Below are positions 8,298 through 16,695 of a stretch of DNA of 64,000 bases, piece after piece. The DNA lies in NCBI RefSeq assembly GCF_030866825.1, contig NZ_CP133020.1, forward strand, positions 4,216,001 through 4,280,000. Reading direction: 5' to 3'. Below the pieces are notes generated by a model that did not search any database, was not told the origin of the DNA, and worked only from the letters and a program-made list of their open reading frames with translations. This DNA comes from Rathayibacter sp. SW19. Lineage in GTDB: Bacteria; Actinomycetota; Actinomycetes; Actinomycetales; Microbacteriaceae. A program made the translations under genes and the position numbers. The stretch's first letter is position 1. Every line of letters begins with the position of its first letter.

Positions 8298-9094
8298 CGC
8301 TGCTCCTCACGGTCGTCGCCGCGCGCACCGCTCGCCCGCGACCCCGAGCCACGCGTGCCGCGGGTGTGCTTGCGCTCGAGGAACTCGGTCATCCGCCGCG
8401 CCTTCTCCTCCGACTCGAACAGCACCGCCTGCGCCTGTGAGTCGATCAGTGGATGCTGCGAGCGCGCCGACCGGAACACCTCTTTCGTGTAGCGCGTGGC
8501 GAGGGCATCATTCGCGTCGATGCGTTCAGCGAGCGCAAGCGCTGCGTCCAACAGGGCGTTCGACGGATGCAACGCGCTGACGAGCCGCGCCGCGAGCGCC
8601 TCGTGGGCGTCGAGGATACGCCCGGTCAGCAGCATCTCCAACGCGAGCGGTTCGCCGACGAGCTCTTTCAACCGCCAGGTCGCACCGGCCGCGGCGATGA
8701 TGCCGAGCCCGGTCTCCGGGTTGCCGATCTTCATGGTCGGCGAGCCGATCCGCAGGTCGGCGGCGTAGGCGAGTTCAGCACCGCCGCCGAGCGCGTAGCC
8801 GTCGATCGCGGCGATGACCGGCATCGGCAGGGCGGCGACTCGCTCGAAGACGGTCGCGTTGATAGCGGCGTGCGCATCCGCCGCTCGTCGTTCGCGCAGT
8901 TCGGCGATGTCAGCCCCGGAGGCGAATACGCCGTGTGAGCCGGTGATGATCAGGATGCGCGGGGTCGCCTCCAGCTCGGCGCAGAGCGAATGCACCGCGT
9001 CGACGAGCTCCTGATTGATCGCGTTGTGCACCTCGGGCCGGTCCAGGCGCGCGATCACCGTGTGCTCGCCGCGCTCGATCTCGAGCACGCTCAC
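8294..9094 (-). CDS. paaF: Enoyl-CoA hydratase/isomerase (PaaF/PaaG type)
   Basis: A 266-residue crotonase-fold protein. It shows the oxyanion-hole segments GSHGVFASGADIAEL and GYALGGGAELAYAADLRI, then GNPETGLGIIAAAGAT. The GTG at 9094 is used because it overlaps the thiolase stop as GTGA and gives the usual N-terminus (SVLEIERGEH); longer upstream extension is antisense to nothing useful and lies inside the thiolase gene. The Arg/Gly/Ser-rich tail of about 20 residues after ERKHTRGTRG is an unusual extra. It should hydrate 2,3-dehydroadipyl-CoA or isomerise ring-1,2-epoxyphenylacetyl-CoA; PaaF versus PaaG cannot be settled here. Confidence 0.88.
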   Translation of the reverse strand: MSVLEIERGEHTVIARLDRPEVHNAINQELVDAVHSLCAELEATPRILIITGSHGVFASGADIAELRERRAADAHAAINATVFERVAALPMPVIAAIDGYALGGGAELAYAADLRIGSPTMKIGNPETGLGIIAAAGATWRLKELVGEPLALEMLLTGRILDAHEALAARLVSALHPSNALLDAALALAERIDANDALATRYTKEVFRSARSQHPLIDSQAQAVLFESEEKARRMTEFLERKHTRGTRGSGSRASGARGDDREEQR

Positions 9095-10293
9095 GAGACC
9101 CGCTCCACGATCAACGCCGTTCCTTGGCCGACGCCGACACACATCGTCGCGAGCCCGTACCGGGTGGCTTCTCGGTCCATCCGGTTCAGCAGCGTGACGA
9201 CCAGCCGCGACCCGCTGGAGCCGAGCGGATGCCCGAGCGCGATCGCTCCGCCGTCCGCGTTGACGAGAGCGTCGTCCAGGCCGAGGCGGCGGATGCACGC
9301 GATCGACTGCGTCGCGAACGCCTCGTTCAACTCGATCGACCCGAGCTCATCAAGCCGGATGCCGCTGCGCTTCAGGGCCTTTTGCGTCGCCGGAACAGGA
9401 CCCAACCCCATGATCTCCGGCGCAATCCCGGCGCTCGTGCCGACCACGATGCGGGCACGCGGGGCGAGTCCGTAGCGCTTAATCGCCGCGGCGCTGGCGA
9501 CCACGATCGCGGATGCACCGTCGTTGAGCGGGCTGGCATTTCCCGCGGTGACGACGCTTCCGCCAGCCACAACCGGCCGAAGTGCTGCCAGCTTCTCCAG
9601 TGAGGTGTCCCGACGCGGACCCTCATCGACGAGCACATCGCTCCCGGCGGTCGGAACGGCCACGGTCTCAGCGGCGAAGCGGCCGGCATCCACCGCAGCG
9701 ACGGCGCGCTGATGGCTGCGCAAGGCGAACGCATCCGCTTCTTCGCGGGTGATGCCGTCGATGCGGGCGACCTCCTCAGCAGTTTCGGACATCGAGAAGG
9801 TGGCCTTGTCGCGGGCCAGCAGCACCGGGTTGGGGAAGCGCCAGCCGATCGAGGTGTCGTACTGCGCGCCGGGCTTGGCGAACGCCTTCTGCGGTTTGGC
9901 CTGCACCCAGGGCGCGCGCGTCATCGACTCGACGCCGCCGGCGACGATCAGGTCGGCGTCGCCAGCGCGCACCGCCTGCGCCGCCATCGTGATCGCCGAC
10001 ATTCCGGATGCGCACAACCGGTTCACCGTGATCCCCGACACCGCGTCGGGCAAGCCTGCCAGCAGCACGGCCATGCGGGCGACGTTGCGGTTGTCTTCGC
10101 CTGCCTGGTTGGCGGCGCCGAAGATCACGTCGTCGAGGGCATCCGGTTCAAGGTTGCGCGGGTCGAGACCCGCACGGCGCAGCGCCTCGCCGATGACGAG
10201 CGCTGCCAGATCGTCGGGTCGCACGCTGGAGAGCGCCCCGCCGTAACGACCGACCGGCGTGCGAACGCCGCCCACCAGATAGGCCTCCGCCAT
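9091..10293 (-). CDS. paaJ: 3-oxoadipyl-CoA / 3-oxo-5,6-dehydrosuberyl-CoA thiolase
   Basis: A 400-residue thiolase, the usual length of PaaJ/PcaF. It has the active-site Cys in NRLCASGMSAI, GGVESMTRAPWV, the NEAFA motif and GGAIALGHPLGSSGSR, and ends with CVGVGQGTALIVE. It would cleave the oxoacyl-CoA products of phenylacetate (and possibly 3-oxoadipyl-CoA) to acetyl-CoA and succinyl-CoA. It is the first gene of the four-gene minus-strand operon, and the PaaR-like operator lies 65-86 bases upstream. The ring-epoxidase paaABCE genes, paaK and the regulator itself are not in this window. Confidence 0.9.
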   Translation of the reverse strand: MAEAYLVGGVRTPVGRYGGALSSVRPDDLAALVIGEALRRAGLDPRNLEPDALDDVIFGAANQAGEDNRNVARMAVLLAGLPDAVSGITVNRLCASGMSAITMAAQAVRAGDADLIVAGGVESMTRAPWVQAKPQKAFAKPGAQYDTSIGWRFPNPVLLARDKATFSMSETAEEVARIDGITREEADAFALRSHQRAVAAVDAGRFAAETVAVPTAGSDVLVDEGPRRDTSLEKLAALRPVVAGGSVVTAGNASPLNDGASAIVVASAAAIKRYGLAPRARIVVGTSAGIAPEIMGLGPVPATQKALKRSGIRLDELGSIELNEAFATQSIACIRRLGLDDALVNADGGAIALGHPLGSSGSRLVVTLLNRMDREATRYGLATMCVGVGQGTALIVERVS

Positions 10294-10357
10294 GCTTGCT
10301 CCCGACCGCGTCGTCTGTCGAACGCTCGGACGTGATGGCAGGCTGAGCTGCCGCGGT

Positions 10358-10379
10358 ATTTACCGACCGTTCGGATAGT
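10358..10379. promoter_or_regulatory. PaaR-like operator upstream of the paa operon
   Basis: A 22-base imperfect palindrome with core TTACCGACCGTTCGGATAGT. As I recall the Corynebacterium glutamicum PaaR (TetR family) consensus, it matches 14 of its 16 fixed positions (ACT-N-ACCG-N2-CG-N2-CGGT-N-AGT). It overlaps a possible minus-strand -10 (TACTAT, 10380-10375), as expected for a repressor site relieved by phenylacetyl-CoA. The recalled consensus should be checked. Confidence 0.7.
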
Positions 10380-10443
10380 AATCCTTGCAGATCGCGGGCT
10401 GCACGGCAATTGCGCGGGCGCGCCGCGATGGCCGACGTGCACG

Positions 10444-10836
10444 TTACGCGTGACTCACGTCCCGCGCCAGTCCGTGCGACGCCCTCGCAAGGCGGGCGTC
10501 GTTGGTCCAGAGCACGTCGCATCCGCTCAGCTGCGCCGCCGCGAGGTGCAGAGCATCCGGGGTGCGGATGCCGTGCTTCGCCCGTAACTCGGCCGCTCGA
10601 CGGTAGACGTCAGACCCCAAATCGAGCACGTGAAACTGCGTGAACACGCGTTCGTAGTGATCTCGAAGCATCAGATTGTCGTCGCGGAGCGGCCCGACGA
10701 GGCATTCGAGCATCACGAGCGGGCTGATCGCGACAATCTCGCCTCCTGCTTCGGCAAGCATGCGACGAACGGATGCGCCGCGCGGCCCTGCGTCTTCTGT
10801 CGCGTAGATGACGATGCAGGAGTCGAGGTAGATCAT
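10444..10836 (-). CDS. vapC: PIN-domain toxin VapC
   Basis: A 130-residue PIN-domain ribonuclease toxin. The acidic active site is complete: Asp5 in MIYLDSCIVIY, Glu44 in LECLVGP, Asp94 in TPDALHLAAA and Asp113 in TNDARL. Length is normal. It begins with ATG overlapping the antitoxin stop (ATGA), the usual antitoxin-first arrangement. Family knowledge: VapC toxins cut tRNA or rRNA when the antitoxin is lost. The target here is unknown. It lies between the paa and copper operons and has no visible link to either. Confidence 0.9.
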   Translation of the reverse strand: MIYLDSCIVIYATEDAGPRGASVRRMLAEAGGEIVAISPLVMLECLVGPLRDDNLMLRDHYERVFTQFHVLDLGSDVYRRAAELRAKHGIRTPDALHLAAAQLSGCDVLWTNDARLARASHGLARDVSHA

Positions 10837-11090
10837 TCCCAGCCCTCGCGCTCACCCGCGATCTGAGCGTCGAGGTCGTTCACGCCGCGCCGACCGACAT
10901 CGGGCGCACCGTTGTCGCCAAGCCATCGCGCGAGCCCACCTGCCGTGTGCGGTGGCTCTTGCGCAACCGCTGTGAGGCGGGCAACCGGAACGCCACGCTT
11001 CGCAATGATCGTGTCAGACCCACTCGCGGCCGCAGCGACCAGCTTCGACAGTTGATTGCGCGCTTCCAGGATGTTCTTCGACTCGGTCAT
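10833..11090 (-). CDS. vapB: Phd/YefM-type antitoxin VapB
   Basis: An 85-residue antitoxin preceding vapC. The N-terminal half is the Phd/YefM DNA-binding fold (NILEARNQLSKLVAAAASGS, then DTIIAKRGVPVARL). The C-terminal half (GGLARWLGDNGAPDVGRR and the Asp/Glu-rich end) is the probable toxin-wrapping tail. It should neutralise the PIN toxin and, with it, repress its own promoter. ATG start at 11090; an AGGAGC-type site lies just upstream. Confidence 0.88.
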   Translation of the reverse strand: MTESKNILEARNQLSKLVAAAASGSDTIIAKRGVPVARLTAVAQEPPHTAGGLARWLGDNGAPDVGRRGVNDLDAQIAGEREGWE

Positions 11091-11163
11091 GACCTGCTCC
11101 TAGCCACCTAGTCTAGCCAGGATTACGGATTGCTCGCCCCTGGCCGGGCCGGCCGGTGCCTTA

Positions 11164-11340
11164 ATTCAGGTTGCATCGGCTGACACGCCGCTCACGGCGT
11201 CGTGGGGTGCCACTCCAGCCTGAATTCTGAACCGCAAACTCCTGGCTCGACCTTCCGCTGGTCGAGCGATGCCCTGAGGATACCCGGTCCCTGAGGAGGC
11301 CCGGTCCCTGAGCTTGCCGAAGGGCGGCCGAAGGTAGCTC
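11164..11340. repeat. Intergenic repeat region before the copper operon
   Basis: Most of the 11091-11492 gap has no gene. It holds an ATTCAGG / CCTGAAT inverted pair (11164 and 11217), then GCTGGTCGAGCGATGCCCTG at 11258 (also at 7190 with one change), two copies of CCCGGTCCCTGAG and GAGCTTGCCGAAGGGC (about 11280-11325). These are the same words as in the paaZ insertion. From 11417 the copper operators begin. Confidence 0.75.
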
Positions 11341-11416
11341 GCGCTGAAGGCAGAGCGTTGACCGCATTCATTGCGCAGCTGGTGAACGATGCAGTTGAAA
11401 ATCAATTCTGAGCAGA

Positions 11417-11475
11417 TACCCCGCATGGGTACCACTCATACCCGATGGGGGTATACGCTATACCCATCGAGGGTA
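11417..11475. promoter_or_regulatory. Three CsoR-like operators at 22-bp spacing
   Basis: Three 15-base sites of the form TACCC-N5-GGGTA start at 11417, 11439 and 11461, exactly 22 bases apart, so all face the same side of the helix. The form matches known CsoR copper-sensor boxes. The last ends 17 bases before the csoR start and so must overlap its promoter or leader. Autoregulation of csoR-copZ-copA by Cu(I) is inferred. Confidence 0.85.
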
Positions 11476-11492
11476 TAGCTGAAGGAGCCACC

Positions 11493-11774
11493 GTGGTCGG
11501 TTACGTTGCACACAAAGAGGATCTGCTGAAACGCCTACGGCGCGCAGAAGGACAGGTGCGCGGCATCGCCCGCATGGTCGAAGAAGACACCTACTGCATC
11601 GACATCCTCACCCAGGTTTCGGCCGCAACCAGCGCCTTGGAGACCGTTGCGCTGTCGCTGCTCGAGGACCACCTCAGCCACTGCGTTGCAGAGGCGAGCA
11701 GGGAAGGCGGTGCGGTCGCCGAGGAAAAGGTGCGCGAAGCATCCGCTGCGATCGCCCGGCTGGTGCGTTCATGA
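11493..11774 (+). CDS. csoR: Copper-sensing repressor CsoR
   Basis: A 93-residue all-helical CsoR/RcnR-family repressor. The Cu(I) ligand triad is Cys35 (EDTYCIDIL), His60 and Cys64 (LLEDHLSHC), in the spacing of the Mycobacterium tuberculosis protein. The GTG at 11493 is preferred because GAAGGAG lies about six bases upstream; an earlier in-frame start at 11445 would translate through two operators. It is the first gene of an operon with copZ (ATGA overlap) and copA. When copper binds, the repressor leaves the TACCC-N5-GGGTA sites just upstream. Confidence 0.93.
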   Translation: MVGYVAHKEDLLKRLRRAEGQVRGIARMVEEDTYCIDILTQVSAATSALETVALSLLEDHLSHCVAEASREGGAVAEEKVREASAAIARLVRS

Positions 11775-12001
11775 GCGAGGATGTTCAGGAGTATTTCGTC
11801 GACGGCATGACCTGCTCGCACTGCGTCGCGAGTGTGACTGAGGAGCTTTCCGAGCTCGACGGCGTCGCATCCGTTTCGGTCGAGCTGAAGCCGGGTGGCA
11901 GTTCACGCGTGTCGGTCGTCGCCGCCACACCACTGACTGAGGATGCTGTTCGCGCCGCCATTGAGGAAGCCGGCTACGAATTGGCGGCCGTTCCACGATG
12001 A
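11771..12001 (+). CDS. copZ: Copper chaperone CopZ
   Basis: A 76-residue single heavy-metal-associated (HMA) domain. It carries DGMTCSHCVASV with the Cu(I)-binding pair Cys15/Cys18 and the usual ferredoxin-like fold pattern ending EEAGYELAAV. It should deliver Cu(I) to the adjacent P-type ATPase. ATGA overlaps at both ends couple it to csoR and copA. Confidence 0.92.
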   Translation: MSEDVQEYFVDGMTCSHCVASVTEELSELDGVASVSVELKPGGSSRVSVVAATPLTEDAVRAAIEEAGYELAAVPR

Positions 12002-14337
12002 GCGCGCCGAGTTCGTCGCATGCCGCGGGCGCGCGTGGCGCAGCACTTTTCACAGAACTCGAGCTCGACATCGGCGGTATGACCTGCGCCTCCTGTGCGA
12101 ACCGGATCGAGCGCAAGCTCAACAAAGTTCCCGGAGTCGAGGCCACCGTAAACTACGCCACGGAGAAGGCCCGTGTCCACGCCGACGCGCCACTGAACGC
12201 AGCCGAATTGATCGCCGTCGTTGAGGCAACCGGATACACGGCTTCCGTTCCCGCACCACCGCAGACGGATGCCGCGGCCGATGCCGCGGCCGCAATCGAC
12301 CCGGCAGACGCTGCGGCCGCGAGCCTGCTGCGCCGCCTGATCGTCTCGGCCGCTCTCGCGCTGCCCGTCGTCGTGTTGTCAATGGTGCCGGCGTTCCAGT
12401 TCACGAACTGGCAATGGCTGGCGTTGACGCTCGCGGCACCCGTTGCCGTGTGGGGTGCCTGGCCGTTCCATCGCGCCGCTTTCGTCAATGCCCGCCACGG
12501 CGCCGCGACGATGGATACGCTGATCAGCCTCGGCGTGATCGCCGCGTTCGCCTGGTCGCTGTATGCCTTGTTCTTCGGTTCTGCCGGCATGCCCGGCATG
12601 CACATGAGCTTCACCTTCTTCGCCGACCCGAACGCCGGCGCCCAGGAGATCTACCTTGAAGTCGCCGCTGCGGTGACCGTGTTCATACTGGCCGGCCGCT
12701 ACGCCGAGGCGCGCGCAAAGCGCGAATCCGGAGCCGCCCTGCGTGCGTTGCTCGAACTCGGCGCGAAGGATGCCGTGGTGCTGCGCGACGGGCGCGAGGT
12801 GCGCGTTCCGGTCAGCAGCCTCGTTCCCGGCGACGTGTTCGTCGTGCGCCCGGGCGAGAAGATCGCGACCGACGGAATGATTCTCGATGGCGCATCCGCT
12901 GTGGATCGCAGCATTCTGACGGGCGAATCCGTTCCGGTCGAAGTGAGCCCTGGCGATCGCGTCATCGGCGCGACCGTGAACGTCGGCGGGCGGCTGGTCG
13001 TCGAGGTGACGCGGGTAGGCGCGGACACCGAACTGGCCAGAATGGGCCGCCTCGTCGAAGAAGCACAAAACGGCAAGGCGCAGGTGCAGCGTTTGGCCGA
13101 TCGCGTCTCGGGCATTTTCGTGCCGATCGTGATCGTGCTCGCGATCCTGACCTTCATCGGATGGCTCGTGCTCGGCGGCTCGGCGCAACTCGCGTTCACC
13201 GCGGCCGTCGCCACGCTCATCATCGCCTGCCCGTGCGCGCTCGGGCTTGCAACACCGACCGCGTTGCTCGTCGGCACCGGGCGCGGCTCACAGCTGGGCA
13301 TCCTGATCCGTGGGCCGCAGGTGCTCGAGCAGACGCGGCGCATCGACACCGTACTGCTCGACAAGACCGGAACCGTCACGACCGGGCGGATGACCCTGAC
13401 CGGGATCGCCGTGGTCAGCGCGAGCACCGAAGCTGACGGTGGCTCCAACAGTGGTGCAGACATCGCTGCAACGAGTGAGGCCGAGTTGCTACGGCTGGCG
13501 GCCGCAGCGGAGCATGGCTCCGAGCATCCGATTGGGCGGGCGATCGTGGCGGCTGCCACTGCACGCGGGTTGCCGGTCGATGATGCGCAAGGCTTCGCTT
13601 CGCACCAAGGGTGCGGCGTGCAGGCCGTCGTCGACGGGCGCCTCGTGCTCGCGGGTCGCGCAAGTTGGCTGGAAGCCGAGTGGGGCATCCGCGTGCCGCA
13701 AGAATTGCAAGCGACGCTCGAGGCGGCGGAAGAGCAGGGCAACACCGCGGTCACGATTGCCTGGGACGGCGAAGCTCGCGGCATGCTCGCCGTCGGCGAC
13801 ACGGTGAAGCCAAGCAGTGCGGATGCGATCGCGCAGTTCCGAAAACTCGGTCTGACCCCGCTGCTGCTCACCGGCGACAATGCCGGAGCGGCGCAGGCGA
13901 TCGCGGCGCAGGTCGGCATCGAGCACGCCCGCGCCGGTGTCACACCGCAGGGCAAACTCGACGCGATCCGTGAGTTGCAAGCGGAGGGGCACGTTGTTGC
14001 GATGGTCGGCGACGGGGTCAACGATGCGGCAGCTTTGGCGGCCGCAGACCTCGGCATCGCCATGGGAGGCGGAACAGATGCCGCGATCGCCGCGGCGGAC
14101 ATCACCATCATGAGCGGTGACTTGGTCGCTGCGGTCGACGCGGTTCGGCTGGCGCGACGCACGCTCGGCATCATCAAGGGCAACCTGTTCTGGGCTTTCG
14201 CATACAACGTCGCTGCGATTCCGATCGCGATGCTCGGCCTGCTCGGCCCGGTGCTGGCGGGCGCCGCGATGGCGTTCTCCTCAGTTTTTGTCGTCTCGAA
14301 CAGTCTGCGGTTGCGCGGCTTCCGGCCCACACCGTAG
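11998..14337 (+). CDS. copA: Copper-exporting P1B-type ATPase CopA
   Basis: A 779-residue Cu(I) export ATPase. One N-terminal HMA domain carries MTCASC (Cys30/Cys33). Eight membrane helices follow, with the transport motif Cys411-Pro-Cys413 in IIACPCALGLATP, the actuator TGES, the phosphorylation site Asp455 in DKTGT, the nucleotide-binding SEHPIG and the hinge GDGVNDAAAL. Length and order are those of P1B-1 pumps. It is the last gene of the csoR-copZ-copA operon. A run of Asp/Ala (AADAAAAIDPADAAAASL) links the HMA domain to the first helix. Substrate Cu(I) follows from the CPC motif and from CsoR control. Confidence 0.95.
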   Translation: MSAPSSSHAAGARGAALFTELELDIGGMTCASCANRIERKLNKVPGVEATVNYATEKARVHADAPLNAAELIAVVEATGYTASVPAPPQTDAAADAAAAIDPADAAAASLLRRLIVSAALALPVVVLSMVPAFQFTNWQWLALTLAAPVAVWGAWPFHRAAFVNARHGAATMDTLISLGVIAAFAWSLYALFFGSAGMPGMHMSFTFFADPNAGAQEIYLEVAAAVTVFILAGRYAEARAKRESGAALRALLELGAKDAVVLRDGREVRVPVSSLVPGDVFVVRPGEKIATDGMILDGASAVDRSILTGESVPVEVSPGDRVIGATVNVGGRLVVEVTRVGADTELARMGRLVEEAQNGKAQVQRLADRVSGIFVPIVIVLAILTFIGWLVLGGSAQLAFTAAVATLIIACPCALGLATPTALLVGTGRGSQLGILIRGPQVLEQTRRIDTVLLDKTGTVTTGRMTLTGIAVVSASTEADGGSNSGADIAATSEAELLRLAAAAEHGSEHPIGRAIVAAATARGLPVDDAQGFASHQGCGVQAVVDGRLVLAGRASWLEAEWGIRVPQELQATLEAAEEQGNTAVTIAWDGEARGMLAVGDTVKPSSADAIAQFRKLGLTPLLLTGDNAGAAQAIAAQVGIEHARAGVTPQGKLDAIRELQAEGHVVAMVGDGVNDAAALAAADLGIAMGGGTDAAIAAADITIMSGDLVAAVDAVRLARRTLGIIKGNLFWAFAYNVAAIPIAMLGLLGPVLAGAAMAFSSVFVVSNSLRLRGFRPTP

Positions 14338-14380
14338 CCACGCGTTCGGTGAGCGAAGCCGAAGCGCAACAATGGGAAGC

Positions 14381-15031
14381 ATGACCGCGCTGCTCGATGC
14401 CCACCAGGTCAGCGCATCCATTGACGGTGAAGTTCTGCTGGCACCCGTGTCGGCCCACGTCAGTCCCGGTCACGCGCTCGCCGTACTCGGCCAGAACGGT
14501 TCCGGCAAGACAACACTCCTACGCATCCTCGCAGGTTTGCTGCGCCCGACCTCCGGCACGGTCTCACTGGGCGGCAGCCGCCCGAACGCCACCTACCCAG
14601 ACGAACGACGCCGCGACACACGGCGAGCAATCTCCGCCTTGATCGGACTGCCTGCATTTGCCACGGACCTGACCGTTCGAGAACAGCTGCGATTCATCGC
14701 CACCAGCTGGGGCATCATCGGCAAGACGGCCGACGACCGCGCCGACAGCGCACTCGAGCAATGGGGGATCAGCGCGCTGTCGCGGCGCTTCACTCACGAA
14801 CTCTCGTCGGGTCAGACGCAGTTGTTCGCACTCGCGACCGCGTTCATTCGCCCGTTCGACATCCTCATTCTGGACGAACCCGAGCAACGGCTTGACCGCG
14901 ACCGCCTCGCCCTGGTCAGCTCGGCGATATTGACCGCAAAAGCCAACGGATCAGCCGTCATCGTCGCAACGCACAGCGCCACACTTGCGGATGCCGTCGC
15001 CGACGCTCGAGTCACGCTCGGCCAGCCGTGA
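14381..15031 (+). CDS. ABC transporter ATP-binding protein
   Basis: A 216-residue ATPase with Walker A LGQNGSGKTTLL (Lys43), a degenerate signature ELSSGQTQL (SSGQ for SGGQ) and Walker B DILILDEPEQRLD. The catalytic Glu is present but the following positions are PEQRLD rather than PTxGLD. The switch His is in VATHSATL. ATG at 14381 or 14372 are both possible; neither has a strong ribosome site. It is coupled by GTGA to the membrane protein downstream, so the pair is probably an exporter. It may be co-transcribed with copA, 43 bases upstream, but nothing in it suggests copper. Confidence 0.85.
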   Translation: MTALLDAHQVSASIDGEVLLAPVSAHVSPGHALAVLGQNGSGKTTLLRILAGLLRPTSGTVSLGGSRPNATYPDERRRDTRRAISALIGLPAFATDLTVREQLRFIATSWGIIGKTADDRADSALEQWGISALSRRFTHELSSGQTQLFALATAFIRPFDILILDEPEQRLDRDRLALVSSAILTAKANGSAVIVATHSATLADAVADARVTLGQP

Positions 15032-16656
15032 CCACCGTTTCCGATCGGCTCGCGCTGCGCGCAGCGCGAGCCGTGATCGCCCAGCGCGGCGGCAGGCGCG
15101 GAACCGGGGACATTGCCTACCTCACCTACTCCGCATGCCTCGCCACAGCCATTGCAGTCTTTCCCGTTCTGCGATTCATCGTGTTGGGGCTAGCAACACC
15201 GAGCGTGCAGGGAGTGATACGAACACCCGCTACGACGGGCGCCGTCGCCCTCGCGGGATCGATCTTGGTAGCCGGAGCAATGCTTGTCGGGCCGATTCGA
15301 GGGCCGGCGGTTCCGCGGCCGTTTCTCATTCAGTACCTACTCGGCAGTCCGATCGCGCGGCGACTCGGCCTGCGCCGGGCGTTCCTGTGGTCATGCGCAG
15401 CGGTGGCGTTGCTTCTGGTGTTGACTGCCGCGCTGATTGCCATTGCGCAGGCAGTCAGCGGCAACTCATCCGGCCCGAGCGCCGGCCCAACTATCAGCCT
15501 AACCATCGGCCCAAGCGCCGAAGCGAGCTCTGCTGTTCTCTTCCTGGTGGCGGCTTTCGCCTTCTCGGTTCTCGTGTCGATCGCGTGGCTGCTCGGGCAG
15601 GCGGTGCGGCGTTGGATCACCGTGTCTGCTGCCGCCGTAATCCTGGCCACCGGCGTTCTCGCCGTCGCCGACCTCCCCGCTCTCGCGTTCGTCACAACGA
15701 ACGCAACCCCGTGGGGGTGGCTTGCGCTGTCGTTTCAGGCGGCCACGACGTCCGCGCCGGTCATCTGGCCCGCCGCGGCGATGGTGATTGCACTGGTTAC
15801 GGCCGGCAGCATTCCGTTTCTGCTCGACAACGTCTCCGCTCCAAAAGCACTCGCTCAATCGCGCCGCTGGCAGACGACCGGAATGCTTTTGACCACCGGA
15901 GATGCTGCTGCAGCTGCTGGCGGATTCCGGGAGCCACCTCGGCGCGGGCGGCGCCTGCGCGTTCCAATGGGCGGACCGATGCCGTTCGCGGTGTTCACTC
16001 GCGACATCCTGGCGATTACACGCTTCCCGACGCGGCTGGCGTTCGGCATTGTCGGAATCGTCACGGCGGGCTGGCTGATCGGAATCTGCGGGGCAGCGCC
16101 CGACGGCATCCGCTGGGCAATCGCGCTACCCGGCGCTCTGCTCGCGTTCTTGAGCGTCGGCGTCTGGTGCGACGGGCTGCGCGACTCGAGCGCGAACGCG
16201 ACGGGCGCATCCCTGTATGGCTGGGCGATCGGACCGCGCACCCTCGCGCACGCGCTCGCCCCGGCGGCCGCCGCGATCCTTTTCGGAGGCGTCGGTGCTC
16301 TGCTGGGCGGCACAGGGCTGGACGGTGGCGCTGCATCCGCAGCATCCGTTTCGTGGTGGATTCTGCTCGCCGCGTTCATCGTGGTCGTGCGCGTATACGA
16401 TTCCGCGAAGGGTCCGTTGCCCGTGCTCCTGCTCACGCCCGTGGTCACGCCGGCCGGAGACCTTTCGGTGCTCAACGTGCTGCTCTGGCAGTCGGATGCC
16501 GTTCTCCTCACGCTCGCACTCGGCGGCGGCCTGACCGTGGCGTTCTACTCCGGTGCTGCCGGAGCGGTATCGGCGGTCACCTGGCTCGGGCTGGGCGGCG
16601 TCGTGATCGCGCTGCTGGCGCTGCGGCGCCTCCGCGTGATGAGCCGACCCGCGTGA
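15028..16656 (+). CDS. Multi-pass ABC-type membrane protein
   Basis: A 542-residue membrane protein with about 12 hydrophobic segments (for example ATAIAVFPVLRFIVLGLA, TGAVALAGSILVAGAMLV and AVLFLVAAFAFSVLVSIAWL), no signal peptide, and a basic cytosolic stretch before residue 320. I do not recognise a named family beyond an actinobacterial permease partner. GTG start overlapping the ATPase stop. The substrate is unknown. Confidence 0.75.
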   Translation: MTTVSDRLALRAARAVIAQRGGRRGTGDIAYLTYSACLATAIAVFPVLRFIVLGLATPSVQGVIRTPATTGAVALAGSILVAGAMLVGPIRGPAVPRPFLIQYLLGSPIARRLGLRRAFLWSCAAVALLLVLTAALIAIAQAVSGNSSGPSAGPTISLTIGPSAEASSAVLFLVAAFAFSVLVSIAWLLGQAVRRWITVSAAAVILATGVLAVADLPALAFVTTNATPWGWLALSFQAATTSAPVIWPAAAMVIALVTAGSIPFLLDNVSAPKALAQSRRWQTTGMLLTTGDAAAAAGGFREPPRRGRRLRVPMGGPMPFAVFTRDILAITRFPTRLAFGIVGIVTAGWLIGICGAAPDGIRWAIALPGALLAFLSVGVWCDGLRDSSANATGASLYGWAIGPRTLAHALAPAAAAILFGGVGALLGGTGLDGGAASAASVSWWILLAAFIVVVRVYDSAKGPLPVLLLTPVVTPAGDLSVLNVLLWQSDAVLLTLALGGGLTVAFYSGAAGAVSAVTWLGLGGVVIALLALRRLRVMSRPA

Positions 16657-16684
16657 GCGTCAGGCTGGCGTGAGCGTCAGGCTG
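16651..16684. repeat. 17-bp perfect tandem duplication at a stop codon
   Basis: GCGTGAGCGTCAGGCTG occurs twice in immediate succession; the first copy contains the TGA of the permease gene. It fills most of the 39-base gap before the convergent GH16 gene and looks like a recent slippage event. Confidence 0.85.
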
Positions 16685-16695
16685 GCGCGGCACGC

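Noticed and set aside
12699..14372. A 557-codon open frame on the minus strand
   Set aside because: Antisense to copA; composed largely of Ala/Ser/Arg with no conserved motif.
14381..16656. Copper ABC exporter belonging to the cop operon
   Set aside because: Only adjacency supports it; neither protein shows Cys/Met/His-rich metal sites.
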